Counted from the first letter of the stretch, positions 7,431 through 14,524 are shown. The stretch: DNA of 14,524 nucleotides from Phycisphaerae bacterium (GCA_029260155.1 JAJDDU010000416.1:1-14524); one strand, 5' to 3'. The notes: generated by a model not told the origin, from the sequence alone. Made by a program: numbers and translations.

Positions 7431-8114
7431 GTGATCCGAGTGACACGTCGCGTTCGTACGGTGACGGCTGTGCCCCTTATTCTGCTGTCCGCGCTTGCGC
7501 TCTGCGGTCTGCCGGCGGGCTGTGGTGAGGACGCCATCCTGTTTCTGAACCCCTCGTTCGTAAACCGGACGCAAGGCGGCCTTTTTCCGCTGGTCCCCCA
7601 GCCGGATTCCGGCCTGCTTTTGGTGCGCGTTGTGAACACGACCGGCCAAACGATCTCCTTCTTGGTGACCATAGAGCGGACGGTTGGCGTGGATGTCGAC
7701 GACGCCACAGGAAATGTCATCACCTCGCAGACCAACGAACTGTTCACCGTGCCGGGTTCCCAAACGAACGAAACGGGCATTCTCTACGACTGCACTGCCG
7801 AGTTGCCCATCACGAGAATCGGTCTGGGGCGCAACCTTAACCAACCGACCACCGATCCCGGATTGTTCGTCGGGGCGTTTGCCGACATCGGCGCGGGTTT
7901 CGGCGTACCGGCCAACATCAATCCCCTGGCCTCCGCCTTCGGAGACTTTTTCTGCGGCGACACGGTGATCTACCAGGTCATCGACAGCAACAATGAACCC
8001 GGCGGTTTCAAGGTCCAGGCATTCGTTCTGCCGTTCGAGGGGCAGCCCGCCAACACTTCCCGGGACACCTTTCAGGTCGCCGGCGACTTTCTGCGCGACA
8101 GGCCGGGAGAGTAG
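7431..8114 (+). CDS. Predicted lipoprotein, second of a paralogous tandem pair
   Basis: A 227-residue exported protein starting at GTG 7431, with GGAGAG about 7 nt upstream. The signal peptide (hydrophobic run LILLSALALCGLPAGC) ends at Cys 31. The mature chain contains LNPSFVNRT and then beta-like segments LLLVRVVNTTGQTISFLVTI, a TNELFTVPGSQTNETG loop, a Cys segment ILYDCTAELPI and a later FFCGDTVIYQVI. Its start resembles that of the preceding gene (ALALC..., GC, NP[AS]FV), as does the later pair NCGSVVTITI / FCGDTVIYQV, suggesting a tandem duplication followed by divergence. No enzymatic motif is seen. The two conserved Cys regions could form a disulphide in the periplasm. Its role is unknown. 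Confidence 0.78.
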   Translation: MIRVTRRVRTVTAVPLILLSALALCGLPAGCGEDAILFLNPSFVNRTQGGLFPLVPQPDSGLLLVRVVNTTGQTISFLVTIERTVGVDVDDATGNVITSQTNELFTVPGSQTNETGILYDCTAELPITRIGLGRNLNQPTTDPGLFVGAFADIGAGFGVPANINPLASAFGDFFCGDTVIYQVIDSNNEPGGFKVQAFVLPFEGQPANTSRDTFQVAGDFLRDRPGE

Positions 8115-8278
8115 GGTCCGCCACCTGCGGTTGTTTGTCGTCCGGTAACACGCGGTCGCGCGTCTCGCCCCCAAACCACGTTGTCTGGTGTCGGCGCGAA
8201 TTCAAACCGATCCTCTCCGTGGGGCGTACTAGAGTCTTGGCAGAAGATTAGGGCAGAAGCGTTCAGGAGATGCTTGTA

Positions 8279-9673
8279 ATGTGTAGGAAACTGTCGATCG
8301 TGCTCGTCTTGTCAGCGTGGATGTGCGTTCCGGCGCCGGCGCAGCAGAAAACAGAGGGCGTGCGAACACCGATCACAGAAGCTGACCCGGTCGCAGACGC
8401 ACTGGATCGCGCGAGCAAAGACCGCAACTACCTTTGGGTCGTCGTCAACGGCGATCAGGCCAAAGACGATTGCAAGCACTTCGACCAGCACACACTCAAC
8501 GCCCCCGAACTACAGGCGTGGATGGCCCACCGCGTCACGCTCTGCAAGCTCGATACATCCACGCCGGCGGGGCAACAATTCGCCGCCAAACACGGCGTCG
8601 AGAAAGTTCCCACCGTGGTCGTCATGTCCAGCGGCGGACTGGTTCTGGGAAAACACGTGGGTGACGCACCGCCGAAACGCTTGCTCCGCGTGATCAACGC
8701 CACGATTCAGAGCGATGCCATTCGAGGCGACAGGGGCATGCACAGCTGGGCAGGCGAGGACGTCGTCCTGAGCATCTCCGATCACGCGCAGGCGTTGTTC
8801 GCGCAGGGCAAACACGAGGCCGCCTTCCAGGAATACGCTTGGTGTCTCGATCACCGCGCCACGCACGGACCTTTGTTTCCCATCGCCCACCTTGAGGAGC
8901 TCGTCGGCCGTGTCGTCGCGCTGGCCGAGGTCTACGAGCCCGCAATGGCCGACGTCCTACTGCGACTCTCATCCGCCGAATTCGATTCCCTCAAGAACTC
9001 CAGGCCCAACGTTTACGCACTGTACCTGATCAAGTACGGCTACCTCGCGCTCGATCGCGAGGACAAGCTCATCACCCACTACGATCGCCTGAAGAGACGT
9101 CACCCAGGCAGCAATGCCGCGCCCGCATTCGCCAAGCTGATCTACCGCCCCCTGCTTCGCGTCCGCCGCTACGAAGAGTTGAAACACACTGTGACCGAAG
9201 CCGACGAGGTCGGCCTGTATCTGATCGGAGCACGCACAAACAAGGTGGCAAAGAGCGAGACCCGCAAGATCCTCGCCGGCAGATACGAGATCCTGCTCGG
9301 AATCGGCAAGATCAAGCAGGCCAAAGACCTCGCCCAGCAAATGCTCATGTACGACCGCTGCGCCGAGACGAATCTCGAGTTGGCGAGCGCCGCCTATCGA
9401 TCCACACGATCCACCGACGAGAACATTCAGCAAGTGCGATCAGCCTACAACGACACGGGAGGCGAGAACCTCCAAGTCGTGCTCGTGTACGCCAAATTGT
9501 TGGCTCAGCGAACGCAGCGCGACCCCGAAGCGCTGCAAGTGCTTCGCTATGCCATCCAGCGATTCGAAGCCGGTGCGGACAAGAAAACGCTGAGAAAATG
9601 CCTGGCCGAGATCCAAGCGGGTAAAATCCCGCCGCGATACTCGATCACGGGGCAGGCGTCCCCTGAACCGTAG
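8279..9673 (+). CDS. Secreted thioredoxin-fold protein with TPR-like C-terminal region
   Basis: A 464-residue exported protein. ATG 8279 is preferred over ATG 8270 because AGGAG (8265-8269) is correctly spaced, 9 nt, only for the former. The signal peptide is about MCRKLSIVLVLSAWMCVPAPAQ. Residues 35-130 resemble a thioredoxin-fold domain of the Thioredoxin_7/DUF255 kind: YLWVVVNGD, then DDCKHFDQHTL (Cys 65), and a cis-Pro segment KVPTVVVMSSGG (Pro 111). The active-site CxxC is degraded: Cys 65 occupies the second position, while Lys 62 stands where the first Cys would be. Disulphide exchange by the normal mechanism is therefore unlikely. From about 165 to the end the chain is helical with repeats like ALFAQGKHEAAFQEYAWCL, consistent with tetratricopeptide repeats for protein binding. 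It may act as a periplasmic scaffold or chaperone. Confidence 0.8.
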   Translation: MCRKLSIVLVLSAWMCVPAPAQQKTEGVRTPITEADPVADALDRASKDRNYLWVVVNGDQAKDDCKHFDQHTLNAPELQAWMAHRVTLCKLDTSTPAGQQFAAKHGVEKVPTVVVMSSGGLVLGKHVGDAPPKRLLRVINATIQSDAIRGDRGMHSWAGEDVVLSISDHAQALFAQGKHEAAFQEYAWCLDHRATHGPLFPIAHLEELVGRVVALAEVYEPAMADVLLRLSSAEFDSLKNSRPNVYALYLIKYGYLALDREDKLITHYDRLKRRHPGSNAAPAFAKLIYRPLLRVRRYEELKHTVTEADEVGLYLIGARTNKVAKSETRKILAGRYEILLGIGKIKQAKDLAQQMLMYDRCAETNLELASAAYRSTRSTDENIQQVRSAYNDTGGENLQVVLVYAKLLAQRTQRDPEALQVLRYAIQRFEAGADKKTLRKCLAEIQAGKIPPRYSITGQASPEP

Positions 9674-9855
9674 GCCCCGTCGCGTACGTCGGGCACCTGC
9701 TTCGCTGCGGTTCTGATCCCGAACTTCATTGTAAATCACGCCCAATTCCGTTAGGCTGCCGAACGTAATATGTACGTTCCAGCCGGTGGCCTGCGTCCGG
9801 ACGCGCTTGTCCGAGGCGGTCAGACGTCCCGGCGCCGGCACGGGAGGGGCACTCC
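9674..9855. promoter_or_regulatory. Leader region of the DUF362 gene with two dyads
   Basis: This 182-nt gap holds a perfect inverted repeat GAACGTA-N5-TACGTTC (9761-9779) and a perfect 12-nt palindrome GCGTCCGGACGC (9793-9804). Both lie upstream of the DUF362 start at 9856. The first could be an operator for a dimeric regulator, or simply an RNA hairpin. I could not place a convincing promoter. Confidence 0.35.
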
Positions 9856-11160
9856 ATGACCACATTCCGAGATTCCGCCATTGTGCGGCGTGCCGGTATG
9901 GCCGGGGCAGTTTTCCTCGCGCTCACGACGGCGGCTCACGCGGGCGAGCGGGAAAGGGGTTGTTCGGAACATCCCCTTGAGGATCACCCCCTTGCGTCCG
10001 GCAGCGACTACGCCAACTTCGTAGGTCCGCCGACGCCCTCGTGGAATACGTATGTGCAGCCCACGTCGAACCTTCCCGCACGCATCGGTCCGTCGCGCGT
10101 CGTCATCGCCCATCATCTGGGCGCCCACGACGGATCAGCCGGCCGCGACAACGTCCACCTCAACGGCGACGCCGTCCGCATGATGGTCAACGAAGCCGTG
10201 CAGACCTTCGCCGGAACCGCCGGTGTCAGCGAAGCATGGCAGCTGATCATCCCCGACCCGACGAAAAAGGTGGCCATCAAGATCAATTGTCAGATCACCG
10301 GCATCTTCACAAAAGCCAAGGTGGTGACACCCATCGCCGACGGGTTGATCGCCCGAGGCGTCTCGCCGGACAACATCGTCATCTACGACCGCAACAGCAC
10401 TGCGTTCTCGTATGCAGGCTTCGTTCGCAATCCGCAGGGACCGGGCGTGCGCACGGGCGTCCTCAGCGGCAACGACTTCGGCGGATACAGTTCCCATGCG
10501 GAACAGTACAACATCGCCAAGCTGCTAGTCGATGAGAGCGGTGACTTTGACTGCGACTACATCATCAACGTTCCCGTGTGCAAAGCCCTCGATGGATACT
10601 CCGGCATTACACTGGGCATGAAGAACCACTATGGCACATGTTCGCCTAGACACGCCGACATCCACAACGAAATCTGTCGCACCAACGCGCTGCCCGCCAT
10701 TCGCGACAAGACGCGCCTCATCGTCCTCGACGCGTGCTACTGTGAATACAAGTGGTATAATGGCCGCAACCAGACGTGGGTGGATGTGGTCAACAAGATT
10801 ATCGTCTCTGACGACCCGGTCGCACTGGATTACCACGGCTGGCAGATCATCAAGCAGCTGCGGACCGACCACGTGATGCCCGCGGTCAGCCCCTATCCCC
10901 AGTTCATCGACCTCGCCGCCGACGTCTACGGTCTGGGCACGAACGCCCCCGAGCAAATGGAGATCATAGAGATCGAGCTGCCCTATCAGGGCGATTTCGA
11001 CGTTGATGGTGATGTGGACATGGCTGACTTCGGCTTTCTCCAACGCTGTTTTTCCGGCGCGGACACGCCCCCGCCCGCCGACCCACCTGGCTGTGTTGCA
11101 TGCGACCTCGACGGCGATGGCGACGTGGACATCGAGGACTTCTCTGCTTTCACGTGGTAG
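9856..11160 (+). CDS. Secreted DUF362 protein with C-terminal dockerin-like calcium loops
   Basis: A 434-residue exported protein. ATG 9856 follows GGGAGGGG with about 7 nt spacing. A signal peptide ends near AAHAG (residue 30). Residues 80-360 fit the DUF362 family: the FDCDYIINVPVCKALDG segment, then ITLGMKNHYGTCSPR, with Cys at 233, 242, 262, 274, 294 and 296. DUF362 domains are associated with redox or iron-sulphur proteins in many bacteria, but the biochemical role is not known to me and no classic 4Fe-4S CxxCxxC motif is visible. The end carries two calcium-binding loops of the DxDxDGxxDxxD type at 380-391 and 417-428, the dockerin/EF-hand signature often seen at the C-terminus of planctomycete secreted proteins. 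The chain stops at FTW, shortly after the second loop, so its second helix may be incomplete. Confidence 0.88.
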   Translation: MTTFRDSAIVRRAGMAGAVFLALTTAAHAGERERGCSEHPLEDHPLASGSDYANFVGPPTPSWNTYVQPTSNLPARIGPSRVVIAHHLGAHDGSAGRDNVHLNGDAVRMMVNEAVQTFAGTAGVSEAWQLIIPDPTKKVAIKINCQITGIFTKAKVVTPIADGLIARGVSPDNIVIYDRNSTAFSYAGFVRNPQGPGVRTGVLSGNDFGGYSSHAEQYNIAKLLVDESGDFDCDYIINVPVCKALDGYSGITLGMKNHYGTCSPRHADIHNEICRTNALPAIRDKTRLIVLDACYCEYKWYNGRNQTWVDVVNKIIVSDDPVALDYHGWQIIKQLRTDHVMPAVSPYPQFIDLAADVYGLGTNAPEQMEIIEIELPYQGDFDVDGDVDMADFGFLQRCFSGADTPPPADPPGCVACDLDGDGDVDIEDFSAFTW

Positions 11161-11299
11161 GTTCGGCTACGGTCGCGTCGAAGTTGGCGCCACCACGCCG
11201 GGGGTGCTGCACTCGACTGCGACATCGCCCTGATACCGCAGCCCGTGTTGCGTTCTCGTCCGCCACCGCTGAAGCGATGGGCCACTCGTTCACTAGTGT

Positions 11300-12070
11300 C
11301 TAAATGCGCTCTGACCCCATCCTGGAGCGTTTGAGGATGCGGTCGACTAGGGCGGGGGCGAAGAAGTCCAGCCAAGTTAGGATGCGGCCTGCGGGGGTGA
11401 GGATGAGCTCGCGCTTGGGACGGGCGGCGCATTGGACGATTCGCTCGGCTGCCTGCTTGTTGTTCATTGCGAATCGGGGTTGGGACTCGTCCGTGCCGTC
11501 GGACAGGCGGCCGGGGCAGACCAGGGTTACGTCGATGCCGGAGGTCATTAGCTCGACGCGCAGGGCGTCCGTCCAGGCGTTGAGCGCGGCTTTGCTTGCT
11601 GAGTATGCGGCGCGATGGGGGGTTGCCCTTTTTCCGAGGACTGAGGATACGTTGATGATGTGGCCGGCGTGTTGGGCGTGCATGATCGGCAAGACCCGTT
11701 GGCAGAACGCGACCGTGCCGAGGAAGTTCACTTCGAGCGTCTCGCGGGCATGGGCTGACGCGCGGTCGTCGACGGGTCCTTCGCGCTTGATGCCGGCGGT
11801 GTTGACGAGGATGTCGATGCGCGACCACTCCGTGAGCACCTTCTCGACGGCTACGTTGATCTCATCCTCGCTGGACACGTCGGCGGAACAAACCAAAGAC
11901 TGTCCGCCGGCATCGCGGATGTCGCGGGCTACCGCTTCCAATTCGACGGTCGATCGGGCGGAAGCGGCTACGCGGGCGCCGCGTCGGGCGAAGGCGACGG
12001 CCGTTTCGCGGCCGAAGCCGCGGGATGCGCCTGTGATGAGTACTGCTTTGTCGCGTAAGGGGCGTTGCAT
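11300..12070 (-). CDS. Classical SDR-family oxidoreductase
   Basis: A 256-residue NAD(P)-dependent short-chain dehydrogenase/reductase. The cofactor motif is TGASRGFG (13-20), followed by NTAG (90-93, usually NNAG), and the complete catalytic set: Asn 115, Ser 143, Tyr 156 and Lys 160 in AYSASKAAL. The C-terminal part (LTWLDFFAPALVDRILKR) is hydrophobic and basic and might touch the membrane. ATG 12070 is chosen because the SDR fold begins immediately after it (MQRPLRDKAVLITGA); the frame extends upstream to 12391 but runs through a repeat element and has no good start. The ribosome binding site is weak. The substrate cannot be read from the sequence. The gene is convergent with the DUF362 gene and divergent from gmd. 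Confidence 0.92.
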   Translation of the reverse strand: MQRPLRDKAVLITGASRGFGRETAVAFARRGARVAASARSTVELEAVARDIRDAGGQSLVCSADVSSEDEINVAVEKVLTEWSRIDILVNTAGIKREGPVDDRASAHARETLEVNFLGTVAFCQRVLPIMHAQHAGHIINVSSVLGKRATPHRAAYSASKAALNAWTDALRVELMTSGIDVTLVCPGRLSDGTDESQPRFAMNNKQAAERIVQCAARPKRELILTPAGRILTWLDFFAPALVDRILKRSRMGSERI

Positions 12071-12132
12071 TGGCTGTCTGTGTTCCGGGTCAAGAGGGAC
12101 TGTTGGTTTCAGCCGTCTCGTGTTATTCGCAA

Positions 12133-12181
12133 CCTCTCTCATTCCGGCTGGATTCCTCGCTCCGCTCGGAATGACGGGAGG
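12133..12181. repeat. Dispersed-repeat-like dyad (SERSEES type)
   Basis: On the minus strand this reads GTCATTCCGAGCGGAGCGAG followed by GAATCC, a sequence type that recurs in many bacterial genomes and gives translations such as IPSGARNP or SERSEES. CATTCCG (12140-12146) and CGGAATG (12167-12173) are perfect inverted arms, and the outer flanks (CCTCTC and its imperfect complement) extend the symmetry. It is probably a mobile or REP-like element. Copy number cannot be judged from this window. Confidence 0.65.
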
Positions 12182-12287
12182 GGTTGTCTGCCTGCATCGT
12201 ATTCTAGCAGGCGCCGGGTAAACCGCATGTGTCCGGGGGCGATTCCCTCTTTGGGCCTGATATCGGCCGCTTGGGGCGGCGACTCGC

Positions 12288-12316
12288 TTGACCCCTCGCT
12301 TCGGGGCGTCTAGAAA
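12288..12316 (+). promoter_or_regulatory. Putative sigma70-type promoter for gmd
   Basis: TTGACC (12288-12293) and TAGAAA (12311-12316) are exactly 17 nt apart and face gmd. Matches to consensus are 5 of 6 and 4 of 6. The leader would be long, about 160 nt. A CCCC/GGGG dyad lies inside the spacer. Confidence 0.4.
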
Positions 12317-12481
12317 CGGTCCGTGGCGCTGGCGGCCGACAGACGGCGTCCGGATTTGCTTCTGGGGAATGGGGCTGGGTTTCCCGATCACTGACTTGAG
12401 GGGCTTTGCGCCTCAGCCGTGGACCATCGCCGTCGGGGTATTGTGGATTATCGGTAGCCGGGTGGCATGTGGACAGGGATC

Positions 12482-13435
12482 ATGAAAAAGGCGTTGATTG
12501 CGGGCATCACGGGCCAAGATGGCAGCTACCTTGCGGAGTTGCTCTTGGAAAAGGGCTACGAAGTCCATGGGCTGATTCGCAGATCGACCAACCGCCAGAC
12601 GAACATCGATCATGTCCGCGGCAAGCTACATCTGCATTACGGTGACATGTGCGACGAGACGAGTTTGCATCGCATTATTGACATCGCCGAACCGGACGAG
12701 TTTTACAATCTTGCCGCGCAGAGTCACGTGCGTTTGAGCTTTGACAACCCGGTTTACACGGTGGATGTGGCTGCGTTGGGAGCGCTTCGGGCGTTGGAGC
12801 TGGTTCGCAAGCTGCGGCCTGATTGCAGGTTTTATCAGGCGTCGACGAGCGAGATTTTCGGCGACTCACCGCCACCGCAGACTGAAGCAACGCCGCCGTG
12901 TCCAGCAAGTCCCTACGGGATCGCCAAGTTGGCAGCGCATCACGCGGTTCGGGTCTATCGAGAAGGCTATGGCATGTTCGCGTGTTCGGGGATTCTGTTC
13001 AATCACGAGTCGCCGCGTCGGGGTGAGGAATTCGTGACACGGAAGATCACGCGGGCGGCGGCCGACATCGTCGCGGGCAAGCAGGATGTGCTTTGGCTGG
13101 GCAATCTTGAGGCCAAGCGCGACTGGGGCTACGCGAAGGAGTATGTCGAAGCGATGTGGTTGATGCTTCAGCAGGATCGCCCCGACGATTACCTCGTCGC
13201 GACGGGAACGACGCACTCTGTGCGAGACTTTCTGGAGTTCGTTTTTGAGAAGGCGGGGCTGGACATCGCGAAGCACGTCAAGCACCGCGACAGCCTGGAA
13301 CGGCCTAACGAGATTCATGCGCTACGCGGTGATCCGAGTAAGGCGAGAGAGAAGCTCGGCTGGAGCGCGAAGACCTCATTCGAGGAACTTGCGGGGATCA
13401 TGTTTGAGCATGATATGAAGCTTGTTGCGGGGTAA
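12482..13435 (+). CDS. gmd: GDP-mannose 4,6-dehydratase
   Basis: A 317-residue extended-SDR enzyme that converts GDP-D-mannose to GDP-4-dehydro-6-deoxy-D-mannose, the precursor of GDP-fucose, GDP-rhamnose and related sugars for polysaccharides. Motifs are clear: cofactor site GITGQDG (8-14), STSEIFG (121-127, catalytic Thr 122 and Glu 124), PYGIAK with Tyr 145 and Lys 149, NHESPRRGEEFVTRKI (174-189), and RDWGYAKEYVEAMW (213-226). The N-terminus MKKALIAGITGQDG fits the family exactly from ATG 12482, although AGGGA is only 2 nt before it; ATG 12467 is an in-frame alternative, adding five residues. Usual Gmd length is about 320-370, so this is at the short end but complete. No fucose synthase or glycosyltransferase is in the window, so the final sugar is unknown. 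Confidence 0.95.
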   Translation: MKKALIAGITGQDGSYLAELLLEKGYEVHGLIRRSTNRQTNIDHVRGKLHLHYGDMCDETSLHRIIDIAEPDEFYNLAAQSHVRLSFDNPVYTVDVAALGALRALELVRKLRPDCRFYQASTSEIFGDSPPPQTEATPPCPASPYGIAKLAAHHAVRVYREGYGMFACSGILFNHESPRRGEEFVTRKITRAAADIVAGKQDVLWLGNLEAKRDWGYAKEYVEAMWLMLQQDRPDDYLVATGTTHSVRDFLEFVFEKAGLDIAKHVKHRDSLERPNEIHALRGDPSKAREKLGWSAKTSFEELAGIMFEHDMKLVAG

Positions 13436-13487
13436 ACGAGAACGCTCCCCTTCGGGTCGCCGCTAAACGAATCGTGCCGAACCTCGA

Positions 13488-14273
13488 TCAATTCGCTGCG
13501 AGTCTGCCGCCGTCTACCAGGAGACTGACGCCGTTGACGTAGGAGGCGGCGGGGGATGCGAGAAAACCGACCGCGGCTGCTATCTCTGTCGGTGCTCCCA
13601 AACGTCCTACCGGAATTGAGTTGATCCACTCCTTAAGGACTTGCTCTTCGGTGACGCCGGTGCGCTCGGCTTTCTTGCTGATTAGCGATTTTAACCTTTC
13701 GGTGTCGGTGTAGCCGGGCAGTACGTTGTTGACCGTGATGCCGAACTGGCCTAGCTCGCTGGCGACGGTGCGTGCCCAGTTTGCGACGGCGGCGCGCGTG
13801 GTATTGGACACGCCGAGCCCCTTGATCGGCTGAAAGACCGACGTCGAGATGATGTTGACGATGCGTCCGTAGCCGCTCTCTTTCATGCCGGGGAGCAAGG
13901 TCTGCATTAGCAGCTGGTTGCACACCACGTGGTTCGAGTATGCACTGCGGAACGCTTCGGGGGTCGCGTCGACGATCGGTCCGGACGGCGGTCCGCCGGT
14001 GTTGTTCACCAGGATCTGGACGGGGCCTTTCGATTTGACGTGATCGGCCGTTGCTTGGCGGACTGCTTCGGGATCGCTGAAGTCAACGCTGACGGCGTCA
14101 TGCGACTGGCCTGAATCGGTGGGGAGTTCGGCGCGTACGCGGGCGAGGGCTTCCTTGTTGCGGGCGACGAGTGTCACCGCGGCGCCGCGTTGGGCGAGTT
14201 CCATCGCGCAGGCGTGTCCGATTCCTGACGTGCTTCCGCACGCGATTGCTCGTTTTCCAGCTAGATCATCCAT
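13488..14273 (-). CDS. Atypical SDR-family protein lacking catalytic Tyr and Lys
   Basis: A 261-residue protein of the SDR fold. ATG 14273 is supported by AAAGG 8 nt upstream and by the SDR domain starting immediately (MDDLAGKRAIACGSTSGIG). The cofactor motif is GSTSGIG (13-19) with Gly in place of the usual Thr, followed by NNTGG (90-94). The catalytic Ser is at about 143 (NIISTS), but at the positions where YxxxK should lie (156 and 160) the sequence is SNTTR: Ser 156 and Arg 160. A C-terminal LVDGG motif is intact. I recall that a subgroup of beta-ketoacyl-ACP-reductase-like SDRs shares this SNT.R pattern and lacks the normal tetrad. Substrate and even catalytic activity are unknown. It lies 115 nt downstream of ruvB on the same strand, with a possible -10 (TATCAT, 14327-14322) between them. 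Confidence 0.9.
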   Translation of the reverse strand: MDDLAGKRAIACGSTSGIGHACAMELAQRGAAVTLVARNKEALARVRAELPTDSGQSHDAVSVDFSDPEAVRQATADHVKSKGPVQILVNNTGGPPSGPIVDATPEAFRSAYSNHVVCNQLLMQTLLPGMKESGYGRIVNIISTSVFQPIKGLGVSNTTRAAVANWARTVASELGQFGITVNNVLPGYTDTERLKSLISKKAERTGVTEEQVLKEWINSIPVGRLGAPTEIAAAVGFLASPAASYVNGVSLLVDGGRLAAN

Positions 14274-14388
14274 ACTTGCAGCCTTTCCGACTCTTGGGAA
14301 TTCCGAAACACGTCGGGGGGCATGATACACGATTTGATCGGTTGCACTATGCCTGTGGGGCGTTTCGGTTGGTGATCGACTTGCGGAG

Positions 14389-14524
14389 TTAGAAGAGGTC
14401 TTGTTGTTTTGACTCGGGGGTTGGGGGGCGGGTGACGTTGAGGTGATCGTAGGCTAGCTGGGTTGCTTGGCGGCCTTGGCGGGTGCGGATGACTAAGCCG
14501 GTTTGGAGCAGGTATGGCTCGACG
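14389..14524 (-). CDS. ruvB: Holliday junction helicase RuvB, C-terminal fragment (cut by window edge)
   Basis: The last 44 codons and stop of a minus-strand gene whose start lies beyond the window. The translation begins VEPYLLQTGLVIRTRQGRQA and continues TQLAYDHLN, which matches the winged-helix C-terminus of RuvB, the AAA+ motor that drives Holliday junction branch migration with RuvA. The final residues QQDLF are a typical RuvB tail. ATPase motifs are outside the window. An SDR gene follows downstream on the same strand. Confidence 0.9.
   Translation of the reverse strand, partial: VEPYLLQTGLVIRTRQGRQATQLAYDHLNVTRPPTPESKQQDLF

Larger units (their letters stand above)
12071..12481. other. 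Intergenic region between SDR and gmd
   Basis: About 410 bp without a supportable gene. It contains a dispersed-repeat-like dyad (12133-12181) and a promoter-like pair facing gmd (12288-12316), both listed separately. A short TGAGG/CCTCA dyad occurs near 12396-12414. Open frames passing through are translations of repeat and leader DNA. Confidence 0.55.

Noticed and set aside
7365..8174. 269-residue open frame on the minus strand
   Set aside because: It is antisense to the lipoprotein with a clear signal peptide at 7431 and has no recognisable motif.
9856..9950. Tat signal in the DUF362 protein because of the RR pair
   Set aside because: IVRRAGMAG lacks the S/T-RR-x-F-L-K consensus. A Sec signal ending AHA is equally good, so Tat export is unproven.
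11300..12391. Longer version of the SDR gene with about 107 extra N-terminal residues
   Set aside because: The extension is translated repeat and leader DNA (IPSGARNP motif), while the SDR fold starts at ATG 12070.
1..14524. CRISPR array, insertion sequence, toxin-antitoxin pair or other defence system
   Set aside because: I found no regularly spaced direct repeats, no transposase frame and no recognisable defence gene.

Overview
The window comes from a GC-rich Gram-negative-type bacterium, most likely a planctomycete (Phycisphaerae-like). The evidence is an OprB-type porin ending in Phe, many lipoprotein signal peptides, a secreted DUF362 protein with a C-terminal dockerin-like calcium-loop pair, and a long palindrome of the REP type common in planctomycete genomes. 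No single marker proves the lineage. The taxon is inferred from gene style, not from rRNA.

Layout, left to right. Positions 1-381 hold no recognisable gene. At 382-864 lies a small membrane protein with two zinc ribbons, convergent with a methyl-accepting chemotaxis protein (917-2407, minus). A divergent intergenic region leads to an envelope block on the plus strand: an OprB-family porin (2755-4065), a small lipoprotein 31 nt downstream (4097-4543) and a DegP/HtrA-like serine protease with one PDZ domain (4692-5849). Convergent to these are a 65-residue lipoprotein (5863-6060) and tRNA-Leu(CAG) (6249-6332). Then, on the plus strand, come a 29-bp-arm palindrome (6443-6510), two tandem and apparently paralogous lipoproteins (6533-7372 and 7431-8114), a secreted thioredoxin-fold/TPR protein (8279-9673) and the DUF362-dockerin protein (9856-11160).

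The right third is more housekeeping-like: a classical SDR oxidoreductase (11300-12070, minus), an intergenic region with a second dispersed-repeat-like sequence and a good sigma70-type promoter, GDP-mannose 4,6-dehydratase (12482-13435, plus), an atypical SDR lacking the catalytic Tyr and Lys (13488-14273, minus), and the C-terminus of RuvB (14389 to the window end, minus).

Most genes between 382 and 11160 encode exported or membrane-anchored proteins, so this is largely a cell-envelope neighbourhood: nutrient porin, periplasmic quality control, lipoproteins and a chemoreceptor. Gene orientations change often, so only the porin-lipoprotein pair and the tandem lipoprotein pair look like real operons. 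I did not find CRISPR, an insertion sequence, a toxin-antitoxin pair or a recognisable defence system. The least explained parts are the paralogous lipoprotein pair, the DUF362-dockerin fusion, the thioredoxin-like protein with a degenerate CxxC, the tandem zinc-ribbon membrane protein, and the repeat elements.
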